Part shown: in pieces, positions 10,855 through 24,300 of the stretch
Layout of the letters: each line of letters starts with the position of its first letter
Numbering within the stretch: the stretch's first letter is position 1
Assembly: GCA_033026295.1 (NCBI GenBank)
Contig: CM065182.1
Span: forward strand, 620,001 to 684,000
Length of the DNA: 64,000 nt
Reading direction: 5' to 3'
Origin: Channa striata
Taxonomy: Eukaryota; Chordata; Actinopteri; Anabantiformes; Channidae
The notes under the pieces: model-generated
The model's database searches: none
Told to the model about the DNA's origin: nothing
Seen by the model: the letters and a program-made list of their open reading frames with translations, nothing else
Program-made: the position numbers and the translations under genes

Positions 10855-13800
10855 ATGTCGGCGCCGAAAACCATCCCAAAAGACGCTCAGGTAACGGTAC
10901 AAAAGAGTCGGGGGGAGTTGGGCTGCACCGAACCGTCTTTTAGTCAGAGCCGGATCGGGTCGGTGTTTGGATCTAAGCGGTAGCCGGAGCAGAGAAGCCA
11001 GTGTTCGGAAGTGGCTAATGTTAGCATCACTCTGCCGGCTAATCTGTTAGCCTAGCCTGAAAACCTTTACAAGCTACTTTTCCTTTTAGGAGGACAAACG
11101 CGGTTTCTGTGAGCTGGGTGTCTGAAAGCAGGACATGTTCCGGTGGACACGGTCACAGAGTTTCAAAAACACTTCACGGACTAATTATCGGAAAGACCAT
11201 GTTAACGTTATTCGGTTACCGAATGTTATTTCAACATCCGTTTTGGAGTTTTGAGGTTCCCGGAAGTCACGGAAACGTTTTTGAATGGCCAGGAGTCTGG
11301 ACTGCTGAAAGCTAGTTCCCCTTCCACACAATTCCAAGTCACTATGAGGGGACAGTGACCGCAGCCATTACGAATTACACGACGATGCAAAAGACGGACA
11401 GAGACATGAGGTGTCCTCGTAGGGAGACAGACGGGAAGAGACGGGGCCTTTTGTCCTAATCACCCCTGGCTTAGCTGTGACAGTTGATGATCCTGATTGT
11501 TGACTGTGTGTTCATATCAATTTTGTGACAGTCCGAACGTCGTCTTTATTACTGTGTTCTGCAGGTGATGATCCAGATCCTGAAGGACATGGGGATCACA
11601 GAGTACGAGCCCCGAGTCATCAACCAAATGTTGGAGTTCACCTACAGTAAGTCAGGGACACGGGTTTGTGAGCCGCATTAAACCGGCTCTGTCTAGTGCG
11701 CTTGTCTTGTTGTCTACTGCGTCAACAGCAAATATGTCTGCGCTCTTAGTTCTCTCATCGCATTTGAATTTGGAAAATCCCAGCGTTTGAACAACAGGAC
11801 TGAGTGTCCGTTCAACCATAAATGGGCCTTTGTGTTTTTCTACCAGATGTTGACATGTTATACACACAGGATCGAGTCTGTCACTCGTGTATAGCAGCAA
11901 CTCACACACCGTAGTCAACGTTTCACCATGGTGTCTCCGATTCCACTCAGCTGTTCTTTCCCTTTCAGGATATGTGACCACAATCATAGAAGATGCCAAG
12001 ATTTACTCCACACATGCCAAGAAGTCCAATGTGGACGCGGATGACATCAAACTGGCGATCCAGTGTCGCATGGACCAGTCGTTTACGTCACCGCCACCGC
12101 GTGATGTGAGTTTCCACCGTCCCGTTGTTACCTCAGCTGGGTGCAAAATGTGGCCCTACATGCTTTTAAATGGGTGTGACTCTAAAATCCAAAAACCTTT
12201 AAGCCACTGATGTTTTTAACTAAAAGACAAAAACACACAATTGTGCAAACATTTAAGAAGTGCAATTATATTTTAAAAAGTTGTAAAAATAAAACATTAT
12301 CTGTTGTATGATTCAGCGTAAACATGATAAAAGTTCCCGGCATTGCACAGAATATCAAAGTACTCGTATTCACACACACACAGTTGAAAACAACATCTAG
12401 ACAAAATGATTCAACTCTTCTATTATTTACCAGTTTTTTTTGTTTAACTTCCTACCGACTGTCTATGTCTATGTCTGTCCACACTGAAGTTCCGTCAATT
12501 CTAACTCGTAGCTTGCCTTTGTTTACGCTCCTCTTTCCTCGGGTGTTTCTCACACGCAGACATCATGAACAGCCACGCGTGTTAATCTGTTTAGCTTTTC
12601 TGCAGCCTCCCTGAAATCCGTGTTATCCGCGGCTGCTGAAGAACAGAAGCTTGACTTGTTATTGTTTCTCTGTAAGACTGAAGCTGTGTGGACCTTCACC
12701 CTGTGGTTCTGTGTTTTTGTGTGTGTTCCGTATTTTAATATGCAGTTCCTGTTAGAGGTGGCGAGGCAGAAGAACCAGACTCCCCTCCCTCTCATCAAAC
12801 CCTACACTGGACCTCGACTCCCTCCAGACCGTTACTGTCTGACGGCGCCAAACTACAGACTCAAGTCCATACAGAAAAAGGTGGAAATATTTCTTCAACT
12901 TATCCTCACAATGTTTCGAGGCAGGATCTGATGTTTGTATTTTCGTATTATTTTCCAGGTGTCTTCGTCCGCCGGCAGGATATCAGTGCCTCGCCTCAGC
13001 GTGGGTGCGGTCTCCAGCAGACCGACCACGCCGACGCTCGGTGAGTTATGTCATCAGAATTTTTGCAGAGCTGCTTTTACAATTGGGGATCAAATGTAGG
13101 AGACATTGTAATAAGAGAGCAGAGAAAGTTACAGCAATTTAAGAGTTTTTATGGTTAAATGAAATTTGTGTTGTAAACCTTTCCCTGCTCTGTGTGGTAT
13201 AGTTGAGCACCACTTTTCACACCAAGTTGGAGTACTTGTACTTGAGTCCTCGCTGATATCAGCAAGCTTTACAAATACTGAGTAATCATGGAGTATTTCT
13301 GTACGCTTTACTTCTTTGCACTAAATATGGTGCATTTGCAGTTCAGAATATTCGTTGTCACTCACTTTTAGGCAGAAGTAAAAAGTCATTTAAAAAAAAT
13401 GTCACTCTGAAGATCTTGTTTAGTCCTGATACACGGTCACAGACCTTCACAAACTACGGACATGTTGTTGTGGAATTAAACAGAATCTAAAAAGATTCAT
13501 CAGACTGTTCTACGAGGTAAAAAAAAAAAACGAGTTGGACCAGTCTGTGTTCACTGGACCAGTCTGTGTTCACTGGACCAGTATGTTCTGACCTTTGTCC
13601 TCAGGAACTCCGGCTGTGCAGACCGTCACCACGAAAGTCGGAGGTCCGGTGTCTCTGACAGGTCAGCGGTTCACGGTGCAGATCCCACCTCCCTCTCAGA
13701 CAGTCACCACCAAAACTAGTAAGAAGCAGTTTTCCAAAATAGTTGTTATAAATGTAAAGTTTAAATTTCACCCTGAAAATTTACTGAACGTAACTGTGCG

Positions 13801-14063
13801 AGACTTTAGTGTCAAAGTGGGAAACTCCCAGAGAACAAAGCCTCTGCGGGTCCCCGTGGAAAGAAACGGGCAGTTTGACTCTCGCTGCTCTTCTTGTCCC
13901 GACAGCAACGCCGTCCACGCCGACCGTCTCCAATGTCCTCATCAACCCGTCTCTGATTGGCTCGAAAAACATCCTCATCACTACCAACATGGTGTCACAG
14001 AACACAGCCGGGGAGTCGCTGAAGAGGAAGCACGAAGACGATGACGACTACGACGCCTTATGA
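10855..14063 (+). CDS. taf9: TAF9, TATA-box-binding-protein-associated factor 9
   Basis: Seven coding exons: 10855-10890, 11565-11646, 11969-12105, 12746-12880, 12959-13040, 13605-13718 and 13906-14063. All introns are GT-AG and the frame is continuous, giving 247 aa against about 264 in human. TAF9 is a nuclear core subunit of TFIID and SAGA that pairs with TAF6 through a histone fold. The fold spans about residues 13-80 (ILKDMGITEYEPRVINQ, then VTTIIEDAKIYSTHAKK and VDADDIKLAIQCR). The family-conserved block FLLEVARQKNQTPLPLIKPY begins at residue 86. The tail keeps VLINPSLIGSKNILITTNM and ends in acidic HEDDDDYDAL. The choice of TAF9 over TAF9B rests on the SAGRISVPRLSVG, SLTGQRFTVQ and DYDAL segments. 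The start has an A at -3 and gives the short MSAPKTIPKDAQ N-terminus. It converges with arrb2; the human TAF9 partner AK6 is not seen nearby. Confidence 0.96.
13536..13582. repeat. 19-bp tandem repeat in taf9 intron 5
   Basis: Two perfect copies of TGGACCAGTCTGTGTTCAC and a partial third, 22 bp upstream of a taf9 exon acceptor and next to a poly-A run. Confidence 0.9.
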
Positions 14064-14235
14064 CGACGACACCGAAGACGGTCGCTTTCTGCTGGGAACC
14101 GTTGAAAGCAACATTTTTTAACCACTGCTCGACCAAGTTCAGACTTCAACTTCAGAGTAAAGAAAGATGTCGTAGAGCGGAGCCGTGTGTCTGGTTCGTG
14201 TTCAATAGTTTCATAGACCACAAGCTAATCCAGGT

Positions 14236-14237
<2 letters not shown>

Positions 14238-14268
<31 letters not shown>
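14238..14268 (+). repeat. (GT)n microsatellite in taf9 3' UTR
   Basis: About 15 GT units between the taf9 stop codon and the candidate polyadenylation signal. Confidence 0.95.
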
Positions 14269-14272
<4 letters not shown>

Positions 14273-14367
14273 AGCGTCTGTATGGGGACTTTGTCATTTT
14301 CTCAATTGAGTTTCAAATTATCTCCTTTAAAGTGAGAAACAGGAAAAACAGCTCTGATGTGATTTAC

Positions 14368-14373
14368 AATAAA
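14368..14373 (+). terminator. taf9: taf9 polyadenylation signal candidate
   Basis: First AATAAA on the + strand after the stop codon, giving a 3' UTR of about 0.3 kb. Confidence 0.5.
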
Positions 14374-17300
14374 CCACATTCAAGTAAAACTAAACCGTGT
14401 CCGTGTTTAAAAAAAACTCCAAACTTTGTCCCAGTAACTTCAGGAAATGAACAGCTGTAATTCCACATCAGGAAAACTTGAAACCACCTGGTGGTCAAAA
14501 CAAACATTACAGTAGGTCGAGTGTAAAGGTGTACACTGATCAGCCGTAACTTTACAACCACATGTGCAGTTTAGTACAATCCAATACATCAGCTCTGCGT
14601 TGAGTTCTACTTTTACGAGGTTAGGATTTGTCCGATTTTAGATGGAAACGTTTGGCTGTTGGTTCTACCTTAAGAGGTGGCCAAAACATAAAAAACCCAC
14701 CTTGACTGCAATAATAAACAGAATTACCACCTCAGTTTCTGATTATTGAAATATTGGATTAAATTAATTTGCACAGGTGATCATAATGTTACGCCTGATG
14801 GGTGTATCAACAATCAGTCTTCACAATATGCTTTTCCTTAGCCAACACTTCGCTGATCTGCAGTCTACAGCAGATCACTAATTAAACAAAACGTTTCTAA
14901 TGAAAATGTTTAAACGTCCGAAGAAGCTCTACGAGTTTCACGACGCTCAGGTTTCATGAGCCACAGCTGAAAGTTAAGAGCATTAAGAGACCCAGTGCTG
15001 AAGGTTCTGTGCTTGGTCTTCCTTTAATATACAGTCAAATTCCACTCGGGCGAAACACACTGACAGCACTGATCGACAGCAGCAACGATAATTCCTTGTG
15101 CATATGACCTACATTAAAACTGAAAGTGTAAGAAACCTTTGATATATGAAGCAGACACTAATGGACTGTGCGTGGAAAGCACCGAATAAATGTTCCCGAT
15201 CGAAGCAGAGCTGCAACTGACAACAGCAACTATTTCCATAATCAGAAGAATCATGACAACTGCAGGATCTGTTAGTTCATTTCACCTTTAATATTAAAAA
15301 GAAAACTAAAATAAAAATCTCAAAATAAAAAATACATGGCAAAACAATAGACTTCTTAAATGATTATGAGAATAATCATGGTCGCAATGATACAGTAGAA
15401 GTAATGTCACCATAATAATAATAATAATAATAATCAGAAGCATCATAATCATAATTCTGCCTTTTCTGGAGTTTGTCCCACCAGCAGAAATCACCTCCTG
15501 TTTTATAGACATTATGGTAAGCATCGCACAGGCCGGGGCGTGGCACTTGTCAAAATATTTTCACACTTAGCAAAGTTACCCCACATATGCACGACAAAAT
15601 AAGGACAGAATCACAGCTCGTACGATTCACAGCACTGCTTGGAAAACTCAAATTGTGAATCAAAAAATTAAAAACATGCTTCGTGTCGACGGCTTCTTCC
15701 CTTCTGGGTCGCAGTTTCAGTGAGGGAGGGAGCGAGGGAATTTGGCAGTTTTTAGGTAAAAACAAAAAAAGGGAGATTGTAGGTCGACACCAGCGATGAG
15801 CCTCCAAACTATTTCGAAAAACAACGAATATTCTGCTCCTTTGTCTCAGGAAACAAAATAACACCTGCAGTTCTGTGGTTTTGTCCAATGAAAGTGCAGT
15901 GCTTGTGTCATTTGAAATGTGTTTTTGGGGTGAATTAATGTAAAACTCAAAAGCGATTTGACAACGAACACACAAATGTTGGAAAATCTGAACTACGCTA
16001 AAAGGTTTCGTTTAAGAGGGATCGTAGAGGGAAACGATCTAAACAGGAAACTAACAGCTGAGCGGCTCAAGTCCTTCCCGTGTGTTCGAGCCAGGAATTC
16101 GAATTTAAATATGGATGAAGATGATGAGGCAGATTTAAAGGGCAACACTGGTCCCACTGACTTTGTTTTAATCTCATCTGTCACCGTGGAGCTTTTCATG
16201 GCACTGCTCTAATGGTTCATTTGTAATTCAGATTTAGACATTTAAAAAAACCCACGTACTAGTGTGACCGCTCGGAAAGAAGCCCTCCATTGTCCGTTTG
16301 TGGGAGGTGGGATTACGAGCAGACAAAGCACCAGTTTTGCACTTTAACAAGCTGATTATGTAGAATTGTTTACACCAGACAGGATCAAGTTTTAGATAAT
16401 CAGTCGTTAAAAAAACACCAAGCTGAATTTACTGCTCGACTCCTTTTAAAGCACTTTGTAACTGTGAGACTGACACTGGTGCAGATCTGTGTTCCAGGTG
16501 TAAATGGATCCAGAAACCGGACCGGCTCAGAACAGATGACAGTGGACTGTGAGAGCCCGCTGAGCGAAACGTTCCGCATCTTATGTGAGTGAAGGTCCGG
16601 CTCCATTTGATTTGATTTTTGATCTTAAAAAAACGATTCCAGCGTGATCAGAGTTTGTGCTCATTTTTTTGGCGTCTACGTCACTGTAGACGTGTTTTTA
16701 ACTTTTATTCTTATTTTAACTTTAGAAGAAGAGAAAAGGAAAATGTGACCTACAGAACATTTAATTTTTCCTCAAAGATCAGGCCTGATCATTTCGATTT
16801 CTCCACAGAGAATCAACCCCCCAAAAACCATGGAAATGGATTAAGAACACAGGATGGAACGACCTGACTTTAGCTTTTCGTTTTCAGTGATAAACTAGCT
16901 TCCCTGACTGAAGTGTGATCTCCATCTAAACGAGCCTGAGTAACAGAAACCTGATTGTAAAACATCTTCAAACCTTGTGCACACAAAAAAAGGAAATGTA
17001 AGGAGGTGATAATCGAGTTTTCTTACTGTCATTCATTATATATGTGTGTTTCCAAAGCCTGATGTTCACGTTGATTTGTGCCATTCATGGTAAAATTTAA
17101 TTTGACTTTTGTGAACCGGTGAATTTTATCCGATAAATTGGAAACCAGTGTCAGAAAGTTGCCTTAATATTTGCTGGTACTTCAGCTGACACCAGGATGT
17201 GACCCGGGCCAAGCGTAAGTCTAGTTAAACATTGAGTTAGAAGCCAGCGGGTCACGTTCTGCCGTCACCGAGCTCCAGGGCCAAACGCTTCGTGAGGAGG

Positions 17301-17732
17301 CTGCTCTGGTTTCAGTAACAATCTGTGGCTGGTTCGGGCTTTACTCACCAGCACGTAACGTTTGAAATAAATACAATAAAAATACGTTGGAGGCGGATGT
17401 TCAACTTTAGGAATTCAGTGGGAACCAATGTTCTCAAAATGGAAAGCAACAATGTCTTAAGTTCTAATATGTATTGTTGATTTTTATAAAATTGATGACA
17501 GTAAGAAAAGTATAAACCACCAAACTCACTCTTTCACATTGAAAAGATGGAAAGTGTTTTAAATTCCTGCTAACAACTCCATCAACGCTGGAATGGTTCT
17601 TAAAAAACGTAAAAAGTGCGTCTGACAGAACGCGAGACATGTTACAAAATGGTCGACACGGGGTGCAAGTTGAGAGTGACCACAGCTGGAGAGTGGATGC
17701 TGGTGAAATCGAACTTCACTCGCTAGTGTAAG

Positions 17733-17734
<2 letters not shown>

Positions 17735-17764
<30 letters not shown>
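17735..17764. repeat. (TG)n microsatellite
   Basis: About 15 TG units, in the likely arrb2 3' UTR or just beyond it. Confidence 0.95.
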
Positions 17765-17765
<1 letters not shown>

Positions 17766-18305
17766 CTCGCCGTGCAGCCGCGATGTAAAAAAAACATCTA
17801 CAGTGTTGAAGAAAATCGGTGATCACCACTGAACACGTCTCAACTGCTTGTATAAGATAATTTTTTCTATATTTCAAATATATATTCTGTTTGTACAAGA
17901 CAATGGTCATCGCCGCAGGAAACGCTCGACATTCAAAAACATTTCAAAGTAAAAGACGACATACGCTGCTGCTGACGTACCCTTCAGCTACCTACACGTC
18001 GTTTCCTATTTCAGCTCTGCAACCTCTTCCCCACCTGTAACACGTCAAACCAACATCCTACGTCTACAAAGAAACAAACAGATTTTCACTCAGGCTGCCG
18101 ACATCCGCCCTGCAGCTGCTTTTCTGCAGTTTCCAACCTTCAGAAAGGAAAGACAGAGAAGAAAGATGGAGAAGCTGGCAGAGAATTAATGCGATGGCAT
18201 GACGAATGGCTGAGCTAGAGAGGAAGAACACCACCGAGCCTCGCGAGGCCTCCGTCCAAACATGCCCTCGTCATCCATCCCCTCCACAAGGGAATGTAGC
18301 ATGAA

Positions 18306-18342
18306 GTGTGTGCATGTGTGTGTGTGTGTGTGTGTGTGTGTG
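18306..18342. repeat. (GT)n microsatellite in arrb2 3' UTR
   Basis: GT run, interrupted once by GCAT, starting about 40 bases past the arrb2 stop codon. In the mRNA it reads (AC)n. Confidence 0.95.
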
Positions 18343-18380
18343 CGGTGTTTGAAGCTAGCATGGGTAAGGTTGGCGAGCTC

Positions 18381-21300
18381 CTAGCAGTCTTCGTCCTTGT
18401 CGTCCACGACGCCTTTGAGCCTCAGTCGGGCGAAGTCCTCGAAGACAAAGTCGTCGTCCTGGGAAATGCTGCTGAGAGGACACAGAGGACGTTTTACGGG
18501 TCAAATCGTTATCAGCACAACGAGCGTCACGACGCAGTCTTCAAGCGTTTCCACAGAGTACACGTGAATACACAAGCCGTCCTGGTTTAAACTGAACAAG
18601 GACACAAATAAATCCTGTCCGGAAATTCCCGCGTTGTTTGTGCACGTGACCTGCAGTAAAGTCACGTGCAAATCGAGGTAAAACGGGTTTGTGAGGTGAT
18701 TTACTACAGACCAGCAGGTTTACAGCTGAAACACAAGCTGGAATGCTCTTCAAAACTAGACTCAGGCGGAGCGGACAAACACTTTATTTGTTCATACGTT
18801 ACTTCAGATGTTCGTCGCTGCGTCCGCCAAACAAATCTGGACTAAACGAGGCTCAAAAACACTGACGTGTGACGTGCAGAGGTCTAACGCTGCCCCTGTA
18901 GTCTTGTAATTTAAAGGATCATTTATGGGGTTTCTGTTGTCGTCATTACTGGGTCATTTGCAGAGATTTGGGGAAATGAAAAAGTGCTTCAGTGGCAGAC
19001 GTCAACTTCTACAAGTGCTCAGAATAGACCCGTCGAATCATCACAAAACTCGACATTTTTGCCAATAGCAAGAAAATCCACATCTGACCTGCTGCGTGAA
19101 GTGATAACTTAGCCACATCCGTCTGCCAACATCAGTTTAGTACAAAGTTTGACTATCGTGTGGCCTAAAAATGATAATTCTGTCATCTGTCATATGTTTG
19201 AGTGCGTCCAGGCCACACTCACACAGACCAGTGATCCCAGCTGTTTACTGGTGAGTTAGGTTTGCACTGGTTCAGAGCATCAAACACGAGAGCAGCTGGC
19301 ACTACGGAAAGTTACGACAGTGATCAGCTCAGCGGGCCGGACGCCCCGGAGGTTGGGTTTCCCGTGGCGTCGGCGTTAGATGGAACACATCGATCTGTTG
19401 GATTCTGTCTTACATTTATAAGAAATAAAAACCTTAATACTCACTTTGTGTCGAATTCTATCAAGTTGGTGTCGATGGGAGGGTCCATCTCTGGAACAGC
19501 TGTAACACATACACGAGTTAGCGCGTCACACTGTTGTTTCCATGGAAACTGCCTCTTGTCTCCATGGTAATTCAGTGTGTGATGATGAAGGCTCATGGAG
19601 CCGTGTGTCCTGACTGGACAGTAGAGCTGAGCACATCCGTCAGTTCACCCATTAACGTACAACAGTTTCACTGACTTTGCCATTTTAAAGTAAGTTGTGC
19701 TGGATATCGAAGGGACAGTGTTGCTCTGCGTTTGACAGGTTCAGGCTTTTTGCCTGTGTGACGTGTATAGTTAGGCCTTCTGGCTCAAACTGCTGTGGAT
19801 TAATGTCCCTGAAAATAAGACTCTAAATCCAAAAAACTAAAATTCACACTCATATATTTTTGAAAAAAGAAGGTAAATCACGAGCCAGTATTGGTTTCAG
19901 TTTGTTTTGATTAACAAAATGAATTTGAAAAGTCAAAATGCAAACATCTAATTGGTTGCTGTTTACCCACCTGACTGTGGGCGGGACACCGGTGGCTCCA
20001 CAGGTTTGGGATGCATTAGGATGAAGGGCAGCTCCACCGACACGTCTCTGAAAAACAAGAAATCTCCTTTGACCAACAAGTAAACGAGATTTTGCCTTTT
20101 GTTTTTCACAATGTGATGAATTACTGCTTGGCAGAAAATCTGTTTTATATTTAATATATGAAGAAAATTGTCAATAGACAAGTATTTTAAAAGCAAACGA
20201 AAACGGAAGATTTTCACTGACACATTATCACACAAGAAAAAAATAAGCCAGTTTCTCTTTTGTAATATGTTTAAATTAAAACCTTTAATGTTTTAAAGGC
20301 TTAAATCTTTCAGCTGTTTTTTATGACAATGTTTTCAAAACCTTTAAGAACTTTTCCTCTCTTTTAAAGCAGTTGTTGGGTGTTAAACCAGTTCAAACCC
20401 ACTTTACTTTCTACGAGCTGAAGGCAAATCTCTGGTTAAACCAGTTTCACACTCTTGAACACTGAGGCTGTCAGTCACATTTACCTCTCCAACATGCCTC
20501 TCAGCAGCCTGCAGTTGGGGAGGGACACAGAGGTGGGGGTAGGAGGGGAGAGCCACAAAAAAGCCAAAGACACAGAGGGGAGATGAAATGAAAAGCAGGA
20601 AGCAACACATTCACCACAACCTACAGTGGAAGCAAACACAGTGAGGAGCAACTACAGCAAAAGGTTAAAAGGACGAAGCAACAAGCCAAAGCTGAGCTGC
20701 ACCGACGTCTTGAAAACACTTCGAAGCCATTAATGTCGGATTGGCAAGGGAAGCGGCAAAGTCTTTTATTCATCTCAGTGGGAAATGAGTGATGGTACTC
20801 GCTGTTACTGAGCACACAGACGCATCCACAGTCAGGAACGCAACCACCTTTCCTTCAGCGCCTCAAACTCTCGCCTCAGAATCTGAACATAGGTGCGTTT
20901 TCATTTCTCCCTCGTCAAAGAGTTGATGTAGATGCAGCTCACGAGCGTTTCATCGAGTTTACGAGGGGACAGTGACATCAGCACAGTGGGACAGACGACG
21001 GTGTGTGGCTGAGTCCGAACCTCCATCATCCGCGATTTCTTCACCGCTTTGGCTTTTCGAACATGTGAAAACACCTTATTGAAAAGTGCGATAAACGCTA
21101 TCTAATGTTCTTTGGAGATACCACAGAGACGGAAGCGGCTGCTGTTGGAGGAGCCGTCAGCAGCCGCCATGGCAGAGAAAATGGAAGCATGAGACAAAGT
21201 GTCTTCACAAAGTACATATATCAGCTTTGCTGCAGATTACAGACAACTGCCCGAGTTTGGGGAATTCTACAGTGTCTGCAGGAAACGCTTTGTGTTGTTG

Positions 21301-24300
21301 TGACCCAGAAATCGTCATTGCTCAATATGTGGCTTACAGTTTCATCTCGAGGGCACAGCAATCGATAAGAGAACGTCCACGGACGCATTTTTACTTCACA
21401 TGTTTCATTGTGAATTTCCCACTGGGATGAATAACGTTGTTTTTTGTTTTCCATAATGCAATTAAAAAACAAAACAAACAAACCACTTCCTGTTCCCCCC
21501 TTGCTTAACGGCAGCTCCTGGGGGGCATGTCTGGACTTCTTGCCAACTATCCCGTGACATCTTTGAATGCAGTAAAGACTGGACAAAGTGTGACTGTGTG
21601 TGTGTGTCGTACCCTCCGCGTGAGACCACCAGCTTCACTTTGACTCTGTAGGACACCAGGATCCCGAGGACCTCCTTGTTGGTGACGTCTTTCACACTGA
21701 AACACACCAGATTCGTGGTCACGCCGTGGCACTAACACATCTGTGTGGACACCGAGAGCAGGGACGGGGGATACTGTGTGTGTGTGTGTGTGTGAGCATT
21801 ACATGGTGGAGGAGGCCAGGTTGGTGTCTTCATGTTTGAGTTTTCCGTCCAGAGCGAGTCCTCTTTTCTCCCGGTTCTTGTCGAGCGTCGGGGTCAGAGT
21901 GTACACCTTACAGAAGGTGGAGCTGGACGACACCTGGTCACTATGGCGACAACACACAGATGTCTATTAAACTGCTCAGGATCTACAGTTACTTCAAATC
22001 CCCCTGACAACTGTACTGAGACTATTATTTAAAGGCCAGTTAAACGCATCCACTCTACGCTAGTGTAAATATCCTGACATCAATGTTAAACTGTTAAAAA
22101 TGTAAAAAAATGTATAATTAGATTAAAGCCAAATAAAATCAAAGTGTTGCTGTCTACACAAGAGGAAATCCGGGGGACCTCTGGTTTAAACCAATGTGAA
22201 TCCATTTCAAACATTTCTTTTTTCGGTTTATCCTGGGAACAGAAGCTGAGCTCAGACTTACTCTGCCTCGAGCTGGGCCACTGGACATTTGTACTGAGCA
22301 GTACTGAAGAGGCAGATGTCTGCGTACTGACGCACTGCAGAGGGACAAAGGCCGTCAAGAAGGATTCAGTTACTGTGCACATGTCAGACAAATACAAACA
22401 GGAAGAGACACAGAGAGAACCTCCAGAGACGAACCTGAGATCTTGACTCTCTTGACGGTCTTGGTGGAGTTGTTGGTGACGTGGACATTGACACTGATGG
22501 GCTCTCCGTGGTAATAAAGCTACACACAGTACAACACAGGAAACAAATGTATTTTCTTACAAGGTGAGAGAGAGAGAAAAAGAGAATCCTTCACCCGATT
22601 CAAACGTTATAGTCAGATACTCATTTGTCCAGGATCAATAGTACGAGTTCACATCCATCATCGGCTGTACCTCTTTGTCCAGAGACGCCTCCAGATGCAG
22701 GGACCTGTCTGACATCAGGAAGCTGCGGGTGGTCTCCACCATGGGCTGAGGACCTGGTTTTTCGGGAGCGTACTGAACCTTCCTGATCACCAGACGCACA
22801 GAGTTCCTGCCGCACATTAAACGCTTCCTTTATCTCTCTTATCAATCAGCTTTTTTTTACTTACTTGAATAAACGCAAACTGGCAACACCATCTCCGGTC
22901 GGAACTGCCTGGGGTTTTCCAGCTCTAGTGGTCTAACAGATCTCTGGGTGCTCATTGGTTAGAGCTCTTATGACAATGGACACAAACCATAAATAACATC
23001 CTCCAATTTTCTTGAAATATCTTGGTTCACTTCACTCAGGTCTACATGGATCCACTACAGAATTGGACATGTGACTTTTCTCCAGCACCAGGAACCAGGA
23101 TCTGTATTTATCTGTGGGCTACAGTTCTACCCCCTAAAAAGTCTTCAGTCTGGGGTTTCAGGGCATGTAGTGCTGATGGTCAGATACGGCTTGTCCTGTG
23201 CCTGCACTATAAATTCTAGCAGCAATGGCCGTTTAATTATAGATACGGATAAGTCCTGACTTTAAAGAACACGACACATGCAGTTTTTCTATGTTACTGC
23301 AGGTTGTTGTTTTTTTGATTGCGCTTCCTGTTAAGATGGGACCACGCTGATTTCCTCACACTTGCTGAACACATCAGATTCTAAAACGCTGCACAGGATT
23401 TGACCAATCAGTGACACCAGGGACAGAAGTCCGTGGACCTTCACAAAGTAAGGGCCTAGGTTCACACAGGGACCATTTCATTTAGACCCGGGTTGCTTAA
23501 TTTAGTCCTGGTATCTGGAAAATGTTCCTGCAGGGGACAGTGGCAGAAGCAGATCCAAACTGATCAGGAACATGAAGACCTCTACCTTCATGTAAAGTGT
23601 GCCTTCATCACTAAACCCTCAAATCAGATAAAAGGCCGGGACAAACAGAACTTAGCATGAGCAGCATAAACCCTTAACTATTCAATCAAAGAATCAGATA
23701 TTTCACCAAGCAGCGGTTTATCATTTAAAGTGGTGTGTTAAGCAGACGGGTTCCTGGGGGGGTGGGGAACAGTCGCAGCCTTACTTAACACGGGAAGAAA
23801 AGACTCAACAGCTCTGCAGCAGATCCTGCAAACGCTCGGTTTCCCTGAACCCTCATGATGTAACGCGAGTGTTTGCCAAAGTCTGAGAGTGCGTAAGCAG
23901 TGACACAGGAACTGGGTCCAAGTCACATTCTTCAGCCAGCACCATTGTTGCAGCGCTCAGTAATGGACCTCTGGTCTGCAGAAAGCAGTCTGGTCTTCCT
24001 CCTCTTATATTTCTGACGCCGTGGATATTGAATGTTGCCGTAAATGGAATCTGCAGAAAAGCCCAGTGTGATGTAGCATAACAGTAATACTGTGTGAGAT
24101 GCTACTGAGCACATTTTCTCGGTCCTTGTTTGTCCGACACGCCTCTCTCGTTGGCTTCCTGCTCTAGACGGCTTTGCTTTCTCCTTTTCTCCAACCAAGC
24201 TCAAACCCAGGCACTGAAACACTGATTAACACGTGCCTTTAACTCCTGTGACAGACTTTTTCCTGCACGTTTGAACTCACCTCTTGTGAATCTTCTCTTC

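Larger units (their letters stand above)
14374..18380. other. taf9/arrb2 convergent interval, including arrb2 3' UTR
   Basis: No recognisable coding exon on either strand. The right part must carry the arrb2 3' UTR; a minus-strand AATAAA (plus-strand TTTATT) at 16704-16709 is one candidate end, giving a UTR of about 1.7 kb. An (AAT)n run lies at 15412-15434 and GT microsatellites at 17735-17764 and 18306-18342. Confidence 0.5.

Noticed and set aside
11652..11999. 115-codon minus-strand open frame inside taf9
   Set aside because: It covers a taf9 intron and the start of exon 3, with no recognisable domain; the plus-strand gene explains the DNA.
10855..14063. TAF9B instead of TAF9
   Set aside because: The mid-region and C-terminus (SAGRISVPRLSVG, SLTGQRFTVQ, NPSLIGSKNILITTNM, DYDAL) follow TAF9, not TAF9B.
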